A stretch of 64,000 bases of DNA from SCUS01 sp966211675 (GTDB lineage: Bacteria; Myxococcota_A; Polyangia; Polyangiales; Ga0077539). Shown here in pieces: positions 35,398-42,211 of the stretch. The notes below the pieces were generated by a model. The model did not search any database, had not been told where the DNA came from, and saw only the letters and a program-made list of their open reading frames with translations. Made by a program: the position numbers and the translations under genes. Positions within the stretch are counted from its first letter, which is position 1. Each line of letters starts with the position of its first letter. The stretch is taken from NCBI GenBank assembly GCA_966211675.1, contig CBIHPK010000005.1:1-64000 (forward strand), read 5' to 3'.

Positions 35398-35871
35398 CGA
35401 GGCCAGCGCGTCGAAGGCCGCGATCACCGCGGGCGGCGCCTGCACCAGCTCGACCAGCACCCCTTCGGCGCCGCGGGGGAACTCGGCGTTGCCCTTCGGG
35501 TGGACGAAGCACACGTCGAAGCCCGAGGCCCCGCGACGAATACCTCCTGGTGTAAACCGCACCCCCTGCGCGGTCAGCCACGCGACCGCCGAGGGCAGGT
35601 CGTCGATCCACAGGCCCACGTGGTTGAGCGCGGGGTCGTGGACGCGAGGGCTGCGCGACGGATCGACCGGCTGCATCAGGTCGACCTCCACGCGGGCGAG
35701 GCCTCGGCCCACGCTGGTGATGTCCTCGTCGACGTTCTCGCGCTCGCTGCGGTAGGTGCCCTCCGGCATGAAGCCCAGCAGGTCGACCCAGAAGGCCCGG
35801 AGCGCCCCCTTGTCGGCGCCGCCGACGGCGATCTGCTGCACCCCAAGGACCCGGAATGGTCGGTCGGTCAT
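35389..35871 (-). CDS. VOC-fold (glyoxalase-like) protein
   Basis: This 160-residue vicinal-oxygen-chelate protein has two beta-alpha-beta-beta-beta modules. Likely metal positions are Gln11/Gln12 (VLGVQQIAVGG), Glu in ARVEVDLMQP, His in LNHVGLWIDDLP and Glu in GVLVELVQAP. This Gln/Glu/His/Glu arrangement resembles methylmalonyl-CoA epimerase and glyoxalase I, but the substrate is not determined. Starting at ATG 35871 it is complete. It lies 11 nt downstream of the beta-propeller membrane protein gene, probably in one transcript. Confidence 0.75.
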   Translation of the reverse strand: MTDRPFRVLGVQQIAVGGADKGALRAFWVDLLGFMPEGTYRSERENVDEDITSVGRGLARVEVDLMQPVDPSRSPRVHDPALNHVGLWIDDLPSAVAWLTAQGVRFTPGGIRRGASGFDVCFVHPKGNAEFPRGAEGVLVELVQAPPAVIAAFDALASSA

Positions 35872-35882
35872 CGGTCTCCTCC

Positions 35883-37613
35883 TCAGTGGATCGGGCGCGC
35901 GGTAGACGGAGGCCGGAGCCGCGCGTCATGGAGCAGGTCGTCGGCGGACTCGAGGCGCGCCGGGACGTCGTTGGCCTCGCGCGAGGGGTGCCAGCTGCGC
36001 CCCTGGTCGTCGCTCCAGCGCACCACCGTGGCGTCGCCGGACATGAACAGGAGCAGCCGCGTGCCCTGCGAGAACATCCACGCCGCGCGCGCCGCGAGCC
36101 CGCCGTGGCGGACGTCGTCGGAGAGCACCACCAGCTCGTCGCGCGCGTCGGTGTCCTGGGCGGAGAGCGGGCGACGCAGCACCCGAGGGGCCTCGTGCTC
36201 GCCGACCGCGCGCACCATCACCAGCGAGTCGCCGGAGCGGGCCAGCGCGCGCAGCCCCGGCACCCGGACCGGCGGGGTGCACCCGCCCGAGAGGCCGCAC
36301 GACTGGAAGCTCCCCTCGCCCACCACCGTGACCCCGGCGCCGTCGCACGAGAGGCGCTGCGGTCGCCCGGAGGCCTCGGTGAGCCCGAGCTCGCGCGGGC
36401 CCTGGGCGTCGATGGCGAGCACGCGCGACTGCCCCGCGTCGGCCACGGAGACGTAGGCGATCGGGCCCGCGTGGCAGGTCGCGAGGAGCGCGGCGGGCGA
36501 GCGCAGCGGCGTCGGCGCTCGCCACGCGGTCTGCACGCCGAGGGCGCGGAAATCGAGGGCGAGGCCGCCCGGGGTGGCGGTGCTGGTGACCCACCAGATG
36601 AGCGACGGATCGCCCGCGGCGACCAGCGCGGACTCCCGCTCCAGCGCGACCTCCGGGCCGAGCGGCGCCACCGCTCCGGGCGCGGCGCGAGGGACCTGCT
36701 CGAACTGAGCGCGGCCCCCGCGCGTGGTGATCGCGTAGACGACGTCGTTGCGCGCTCGAAGGGGCAGGCTCTGGAGGGGGACCCCGCGGAGCCCGAACAG
36801 CGGCGACCAGGGGTCGTCGGCGGACGCGACGCCGTAGGACCCGGCTCCCTGATCGACCAGCACCAGGGCCTCGGCGCGGTCGCTCGCGAGCAGCGCCAGC
36901 ACGCCCCCGGAGGGCCCCGGGGCGGCGAAGCGCCGACATCGGATGGTGCCGCCGCCGTCGCGGCTCCGGCAGAAGATCCGCTCGCGGCTGTGGTCGACCC
37001 ACATCATCGAGAGCACGCCGTCGCCCGCGCTCGCGCCCGCCAGCGTGGCGCTCTCGGAGAGCGAGACCGGGAGCTCCTCGCCGGGCTCGACCGCGCGAGG
37101 CCGAGGAGCGTCGGCCATGGAGGCGGATCGGAGCGAGACGCCCGCCGAGGAGAGGCGACGGCCCACGTCGGAGCGCAGCGCGAGCCACTGCGGCCTCCAT
37201 CCCCCGAGGTCGGAGGAGACGCCCTCGCGGCGCAGCGAGGCGACCTGGGCGTCGTCGGAGCGCAGCGCAGCGCGGAGCCTCGCGACGGCCGCCTCCTCGG
37301 CGCCTCCCCCGGCGGGAGCGAGGAGGTCGAGGCAGCGCGACGGCCACCCGCGCGCCGCGTCTGGCCCGAGCGCCACCCGTCGGAGCTGGCGGGGGAGCTC
37401 GGCGGCGCTCGCCGGCGCTCCGTCGGTGCCGAAGAGGCAGCCCTCGACGCGGGCCATGGGGTCGACCCACGCGAGCGCCATGCGCCGGGCCTCCTGCTGG
37501 CGCGACACCTGATGCTGCCAGGCCAACATCGCCGCCGCGGCGCCCGCGAGGACCGTGGCCCCGACGCCCGCCATCAGCGCTGTTCGACCCGCCGCGCGTC
37601 GCCTGTGTCTCAC
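35883..37613 (-). CDS. Membrane-anchored propeller-like exported protein
   Basis: The 576-residue protein has one N-terminal membrane anchor (ALMAGVGATVLAGAAAAMLA). A large periplasmic region of repeating beta segments follows, some resembling Asp-box/BNR turns (MWVDHSRERIFCRSRDGGGT, VVRWSDDQGRSWHPSREAN). Five or more Cys residues could form disulfides (FCRSRDGGGTIRC, SCGLSGGC). No catalytic sialidase residues are recognisable, so it is called a structural or binding propeller. GTG 37613 has AGGAG 5 nt upstream. It is divergent from the GAF-PilB gene. Confidence 0.6.
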   Translation of the reverse strand: MRHRRRAAGRTALMAGVGATVLAGAAAAMLAWQHQVSRQQEARRMALAWVDPMARVEGCLFGTDGAPASAAELPRQLRRVALGPDAARGWPSRCLDLLAPAGGGAEEAAVARLRAALRSDDAQVASLRREGVSSDLGGWRPQWLALRSDVGRRLSSAGVSLRSASMADAPRPRAVEPGEELPVSLSESATLAGASAGDGVLSMMWVDHSRERIFCRSRDGGGTIRCRRFAAPGPSGGVLALLASDRAEALVLVDQGAGSYGVASADDPWSPLFGLRGVPLQSLPLRARNDVVYAITTRGGRAQFEQVPRAAPGAVAPLGPEVALERESALVAAGDPSLIWWVTSTATPGGLALDFRALGVQTAWRAPTPLRSPAALLATCHAGPIAYVSVADAGQSRVLAIDAQGPRELGLTEASGRPQRLSCDGAGVTVVGEGSFQSCGLSGGCTPPVRVPGLRALARSGDSLVMVRAVGEHEAPRVLRRPLSAQDTDARDELVVLSDDVRHGGLAARAAWMFSQGTRLLLFMSGDATVVRWSDDQGRSWHPSREANDVPARLESADDLLHDARLRPPSTARPIH

Positions 37614-37643
37614 GTCTCCTGAACCTCTCGTCCCGCCGCGCGC

Positions 37644-37666
37644 GGTGTAGCGTCGGACGTTACACC
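37644..37666. promoter_or_regulatory. Near-perfect dyad touching the start codon of the GAF-PilB gene
   Basis: The arms GGTGTAGCGT and ACGTTACACC are complementary except for one G-T pair, with a 3-nt centre. The dyad ends exactly at the base before ATG 37667. It contains a TAGCGT -10-like hexamer (37648-37653). It may be an operator or an mRNA hairpin controlling translation. Confidence 0.5.
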
Positions 37667-39574
37667 ATGAGCTCCGAGACCCACCAAGCCTCTTCCGCCG
37701 ACGACTTCTCGTGGGAGCCGCGGGCCCGCTACCGCGCGCTGCTCCTCGCCCTGCGCGAGGTGATCGCGGAGGCGGCCTCGCTGCGGGCGCTGCTCCTCAA
37801 CTCGGGCGACCTGCTGCACGCGCTGCTCGACGCGGAGCGCATCACCGTCTTCGCGGCGGACGAGCGCGGCGACTCGCTCTACTCCATCGCCCGGAGCGGC
37901 GGGGAGTCGCGCTCGCTGCGCGTCCCCATCGACGCGCGCTCCATCTCCGGCTTCGTCGCGACCACGCAGCGCTCGGTGATGCTCCGCGACGCGCAGGACC
38001 CGGAGGAGCTGCGCGCGCTTCACCCGATGTTGCTCCGCGACCGCGCCCCGGAGCCGGACGTCCGCAGCGTGCTCGCGACGCCCATCCTCGGAAGAGAGCG
38101 CGCGGTGGGCGTCATGGTCTTCGTGAACTCGCTCGACGGCGAGGCGTTTCGAGGGGACGACCTGCGCCTCGCGGAGGCCGTCGCCCGCATGCTCGCTCCG
38201 CGGCTGGAGGCGCTGCGCGCGGAGGCTTCCTCGCTTCGGCCGCAGGCGTCGCGCTTCCCGCCGCTCCGCTCGTCGGCGGGGGAGGACTCGCTGCCGGAGC
38301 TGCTGGCCGAGGTCGAGCGCGCCCGCTCACCGGAGAACGAGCGCGACGACGAGGCTCGGGACTCGGAGGACCGGGACTCGGACTCGCTCGCGGCGAGGCT
38401 CGTCCGACGGCTGGTGCTGGACGCGCAGGAGCGAGGCGCCTCGGACGTGCACTTCGAGCCCTCGGGGGCGCGGGGCGGGCTGCGGGTGCGCCTGCGCATC
38501 GACGGCGACTGCATCGACCACGCGACCGTGCCGGGGACGTTCCGCTCGAGCGTGGTGCAGCGGATGAAGGTGCTCGCGGACCTCGACCTCGCGGAGCGCC
38601 GGCGCCCGCAGGACGGGCGCTTCCGCATCCAGGCCGGGGACTCCTCCGTGGACGTCCGCATGGCCACGCTGCCCACCGTGGGCGACAACGAGGACGTCAC
38701 GCTGCGCCTGCTCTCCGCGTGGCGCCCGAGGCCGCTCGACGGGATGGACTTCTCGGAGGTCAACCTGGAGCGCTTCCAGTCGATCATCTCGGCGCCCTAC
38801 GGCATCGTGCTGGTGGTCGGGCCCACCGGGTCGGGCAAGACCACCACGCTGCACGCCGCGGCCGGGGCCCTGAATACCGCGGACCGTAAGGTGCTGACCG
38901 TCGAGGACCCGGTGGAGATCGTCCAGCCGGGCCTGCGGCAGGTGCAGGCGAACACCCGCATCGGGCTCGGATTCCCGGAGGTGCTGCGGGCCTTCCTGCG
39001 CTCGGACCCGGACGTCATCCTGGTGGGCGAGATGCGCGACCGGGTGACCGCCGGCGTGGCCGTGGAGGCCTCCCTCACCGGGCACCTCGTGCTCTCGACG
39101 CTGCAGGCCAACAGCGCGGCGGAGACGGTGCCGCGGCTGCTCGGGATGGACATCGACCCCTACGCCTTCGCCGACGCGCTGCGGGGCGTGCTCGCGCAGC
39201 GCCTCGTGAAGCGGCTCTGCACCCACTGCCGGGCGCCCTACGCTCCCACCCCGACGGAGTGGGAGGAGGTCGCCAGCGCCTACGGCCACGACGCCTTCGC
39301 CGTGCGGGCCGATCGGGCCTCCACGGAGTTCATGCTCCACCGCGCGATGGGCTGCGCCCGCTGCAACGGCACCGGCTACCGGGGGCGCGTGGCCCTGCAC
39401 GAGATCCTGCCGGGGAGCCGCGCGATCGCGGCGCTGATCCGCCAGCGAGCGACCATCGTCGAGCTCCGCGCGGCGGCCGACCGCGAGGGCATGACCACCG
39501 TGCTGCAGGACGGCATCGAGAAGGCGCTCCAGGGCATCACGGACCTCGGCCAGGTGCGCTCGAGCTGCCTGTGA
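37667..39574 (+). CDS. GAF-domain PilB/GspE-type secretion ATPase
   Basis: This 635-residue AAA-type motor belongs to the GspE/PilB family that powers type II secretion or type IV pilus extension. Residues about 35-180 form a GAF-like sensor domain in place of the usual MshEN domain, followed by an acidic linker (about 205-240). The ATPase has Walker A GPTGSGKT (385-392), Asp box VEDPVE (412-417), Walker B DVILVGEMRD (449-458) and zinc pairs Cys518/521 and Cys563/566. The second conserved His of the His box (STLHTNDA in the family) is Gln480 (STLQANSA). Substrate system is unknown; no pilin gene is nearby. Confidence 0.85.
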   Translation: MSSETHQASSADDFSWEPRARYRALLLALREVIAEAASLRALLLNSGDLLHALLDAERITVFAADERGDSLYSIARSGGESRSLRVPIDARSISGFVATTQRSVMLRDAQDPEELRALHPMLLRDRAPEPDVRSVLATPILGRERAVGVMVFVNSLDGEAFRGDDLRLAEAVARMLAPRLEALRAEASSLRPQASRFPPLRSSAGEDSLPELLAEVERARSPENERDDEARDSEDRDSDSLAARLVRRLVLDAQERGASDVHFEPSGARGGLRVRLRIDGDCIDHATVPGTFRSSVVQRMKVLADLDLAERRRPQDGRFRIQAGDSSVDVRMATLPTVGDNEDVTLRLLSAWRPRPLDGMDFSEVNLERFQSIISAPYGIVLVVGPTGSGKTTTLHAAAGALNTADRKVLTVEDPVEIVQPGLRQVQANTRIGLGFPEVLRAFLRSDPDVILVGEMRDRVTAGVAVEASLTGHLVLSTLQANSAAETVPRLLGMDIDPYAFADALRGVLAQRLVKRLCTHCRAPYAPTPTEWEEVASAYGHDAFAVRADRASTEFMLHRAMGCARCNGTGYRGRVALHEILPGSRAIAALIRQRATIVELRAAADREGMTTVLQDGIEKALQGITDLGQVRSSCL

Positions 39575-40373
39575 GCGAAAAGGCCCGCACGGCGAGCGCG
39601 CTGAAGGTCCCGGCGAGGCCGAGGGCCAGCGCCGCGAAGAGCCACTCGTCGTCGCGCCACGGGACGCAGAGCCAGAGCGAGACGGACCACCAGAGCGCCG
39701 CGAGGAGCGCCGTGGCGCGGAGCCTCGTGCGAGGGCGGAGCGGGGCGAGGCGGGCGGTGGTCGCGGCCGCGAGACCATACGCCAGCGAGGAGAGCAGCGT
39801 CAGCAGCAGCGCGACCCGCATGGTCCGGTTGAGGGCGCGTCGCGCGGGGGTCTCCCAGGTCGTGGGGGCGCGCGTCGAGTCGAGCGTGGCGCGGAGCAGG
39901 GCGCGGGCGTCCCTCGCGCGGTGCCCCGGCGCGAGCAGCACCAGCAGCACCGCGTCGTCCTCCAGCGGGATCGCGGTCGCGAGGCGGGTCACGCCCACGC
40001 CGCTGGGGAGCGTGGCCTCGCCGACGAGCGTCTCCACCGGGAAGCCGAGCACGCGGTCGTGCTCGACGTGGTCGACGAAGCGGAAGGCGTCGGCGCGGCG
40101 GAACTCCGCGCGCTCGGCCGGGAGCAGCGCGCGCTGCGGCAGGACGGCGTCGAGGTGCAGCACCTGGAGCACCATCGGCGGCTCGTCGGGGAGGTCGCCC
40201 GCGCGGCGGAAGACGTCGAGCAGGTCGCCGTGGGCGCCGTCGGGCTCGACGCGCTCGAAGCGGTCGGGGACGGTGAGGGTGAAGCGCGGTCGCTCGTGAC
40301 GGACGACCACCGGGTCGGCCGCGGCGCGCGCGGCGGCGAGCAGCGCGGCGAGGGTGAGCGCGGAGCGGCGCAA
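39537..40373 (-). CDS. Exported membrane protein of unknown function
   Basis: The 278-residue protein has a signal peptide (MRRSALTLAALLAAARAAAD), a periplasmic domain of about 150 residues (FTLTVPDRFERVEPDG, ATLPSGVGVTRLATAIP) and three C-terminal hydrophobic helices (VALLLTLLSSLAYGLAAATT and following). I do not recognise the family. The start is TTG 40373, 7 nt after the upstream gene's stop; other starts would cut the signal peptide. Its 3' end overlaps the convergent GAF-PilB gene by 38 nt. Confidence 0.6.
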   Translation of the reverse strand: MRRSALTLAALLAAARAAADPVVVRHERPRFTLTVPDRFERVEPDGAHGDLLDVFRRAGDLPDEPPMVLQVLHLDAVLPQRALLPAERAEFRRADAFRFVDHVEHDRVLGFPVETLVGEATLPSGVGVTRLATAIPLEDDAVLLVLLAPGHRARDARALLRATLDSTRAPTTWETPARRALNRTMRVALLLTLLSSLAYGLAAATTARLAPLRPRTRLRATALLAALWWSVSLWLCVPWRDDEWLFAALALGLAGTFSALAVRAFSLTGSSSAPGRGP

Positions 40374-40380
40374 CGGGGAT

Positions 40381-41046
40381 CTACCGGGCGGGGTAGCGGG
40401 TGAGGTCGAAGCTGAATCCGTCCGGCGTGGGGTTGCCCTCAGGGGGCTGCAGGTCGACGAGCCGGTCGGCCTCGACGACGGCCTCGTAGCGGACGCGGTT
40501 GGAGGGGCCGAGCACGCGCAGGCGCACCCGCGGGGCGCTCGGCTCGACGACGAAGGACTGCACGAGCCGCGCGTCGGCCACGCCGCCGAGGAAGGTGGGC
40601 GTGCCGGAGTTGACGTTGCCTCGGATGACGGCCTCGAGGGTCACGCGATCGACGGGGCACGGCTCGCGGTCGTCGTCGGGGTTGGTGGTGCGGCAGCTCG
40701 GGAGCAGCGCCCAGATGCGCCGGCCCTGGCCCAGCGCGCCGATGCCGAAGGCCGAGCTCCCCGGGGGCGCCGTGAACAGGAACACCCTCATCCGGCGGAG
40801 CATCCCGTCGACCGCGGACACCGGCACCGGGATCACCTCGCCCAGGTCGAGGTTGGGCCTCGCCTGCGGGGTGGCCTCGGTGGTCGCGACGGTGGGCGGG
40901 GACACCGCGACGCTCCCCGGGCGCGCCGCGGCCGCGGACGCCGGTGGACGGCGGGGCCGAGGGGGGCGTCGCTGCGCCAGCGCAGGAGCAGCGCCGAGGG
41001 AGAACACGGCCGCGAGGGCGAGCGAGATCGAGGTGCGGGTGAACAT
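40381..41046 (-). CDS. Secreted protein of unknown function
   Basis: This 221-residue protein has a clear Sec signal peptide (ISLALAAVFSLGAAPALAQ, cleavage after AQ) and an Arg/Pro-rich then Ala/Thr-rich linker. A folded C-terminal domain from about residue 70 follows (VFLFTAPPGSSAFGIGALG, VTLEAVIRGNVNSGTPTFLG, VRLRVLGPSNRVRYEAVVEA). No family was recognised. ATG 41046 has GGAGGT 11 nt upstream. It is the first gene of a two-gene minus-strand unit and is divergent from selD across 100 bp. Confidence 0.6.
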   Translation of the reverse strand: MFTRTSISLALAAVFSLGAAPALAQRRPPRPRRPPASAAAARPGSVAVSPPTVATTEATPQARPNLDLGEVIPVPVSAVDGMLRRMRVFLFTAPPGSSAFGIGALGQGRRIWALLPSCRTTNPDDDREPCPVDRVTLEAVIRGNVNSGTPTFLGGVADARLVQSFVVEPSAPRVRLRVLGPSNRVRYEAVVEADRLVDLQPPEGNPTPDGFSFDLTRYPAR

Positions 41047-41146
41047 GACGGTGTAGGACCTCCACGGGCCACGAACGAGGCCGATGGTAGCGCACGCGAG
41101 GGGCGCGCGTTGCGTTCCCGGCGCGGCGGGTGCTACGCCGCATCCG

Positions 41147-42211
41147 ATGAGCGGCAAGGATCAGGTCCGGCTGACGAAGCTGGCGCACGGCGCGGGGTGA
41201 GCGAGCAAGGTCCGCGCTGCGGATCTCGCGCACGTGCTGCGCGGCCTCGCCCTCCCCGTCGACCCGAACGTCCTCATCGGCCTGAACCCGGCCGATGACG
41301 CCGCGGTGGTGCGCCTGCTGCCCGAGCTCGCGCTGGTGTTCACCACGGACTTCTTCACGCCGCTCGTGGACGACCCTCGCACCTTCGGCCGCATCGCGGC
41401 GGCCAACGCCCTCTCGGACGTCTACGCCATGGGGGGACGGCCCCTGGTCGCCCTCAACATCATGGCCTTTCCCACGAAGACCCTCGGCCTGGAGGTGATG
41501 GCGGAGGTGCTCGCGGGCGGGGCCGACATCGCTCGCGAGGCGGGCATCTCCATCGCGGGCGGCCACTCGGTCGAGGACCAGGAGCCCAAGTACGGGCTCG
41601 CGGTGATCGGGACGGTCCACCCCGACCGGGTGTGGCGCAAGGGCGGGGCGAGGCCTGGGGACGCGCTGGTGCTCACCAAGGCCCTCGGCACGGGGGTGCT
41701 CGCGACGGCGCTCAAGCGGGAGAAGATTACCGAGGACGGTATTCCCATGCAGGCGGCGATCGCCTCCATGGTCACCCTCAACGCCGCGGCCGCGCGGGCG
41801 GTGATGGACCTCGGGGTGGAGGTTCACGCCGCGACGGACGTCACGGGCTATGGGCTCGTCGGGCACCTCGGCGAGATGCTGCGCGCGAGCGAGGGCGTCT
41901 CGGCGCGGCTCTCGGCGGCGGCGCTCCCGGTGCTCCCGGGCGCGCTCGAGCTCGCGTCGGACGGCGTGCTCGCAGGCGGAACGCGGGCCAACCGTAGCTT
42001 CGCCGGGGAGCGGTTCAGCGTGGCCGACGGGGTCGACGAGGCGCGCGCGTGGATCGCCTGCGACGCCCAGACCTCCGGCGGGCTGCTGGTGTCGTGTCCC
42101 CCGGCCGATGCCGCGGCGCTGGTCGCGGCGCTGCGAGCGAGCGGCTCGCCCGCGGCGGTGATCGGCGAGGTGATCGGTCAGCCCGGGGCGACCATCACGC
42201 TCGATCGCTGA
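41147..42211 (+). CDS. selD: Selenide, water dikinase with selenocysteine at codon 18 (UGA)
   Basis: SelD makes selenophosphate from selenide and ATP, for Sec-tRNA and selenouridine synthesis. Read through the TGA at 41198-41200, the protein is 354 residues. Its start LTKLAHGAGUASK aligns with E. coli LTQYSHGAGCGCK, so Sec18 replaces the catalytic Cys17 and Lys21 matches the essential Lys20. The second Cys of E. coli is Ser20. Downstream, DDAAVVRL, STTDFF-like FTTDFFTPLVDDPRTFGRI, NALSDVYAMGG, GGHSVEDQEPKYGLAVIG, TDVTGYGLVGHL and CDAQTSGGLLVS are all present. A start after the TGA (ATG-less, GTG 41231) would lose the catalytic site. The 3' end overlaps the convergent YfhO gene by 17 nt. Confidence 0.9.
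41201..41229 (+). promoter_or_regulatory. Candidate bacterial SECIS hairpin of selD
   Basis: Directly after the UGA the mRNA can fold. The lower stem is GCGA/TCGC (41201-41204 with 41226-41229), with an internal bulge 41205-41208. The upper 7-bp stem is GGTCCGC/GCGGATC (41209-41215 with 41219-41225, one G-T pair), with apical loop GCT. The loop begins 16 nt after the UGA, within the range known for bacterial SECIS elements read by SelB. Confidence 0.65.

Noticed and set aside
37667..39574. Calling this gene pilB or gspE outright
   Set aside because: Both families share the visible motifs, no pilin, secretin or other partner genes are nearby and the N-terminus is GAF-like, so no symbol was given.
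41147..41233. selD as a pseudogene or as a gene starting after the TGA
   Set aside because: The TGA is exactly at the catalytic Cys position, the frame is preserved on both sides and a hairpin follows. Decay would not place a stop at that one codon.
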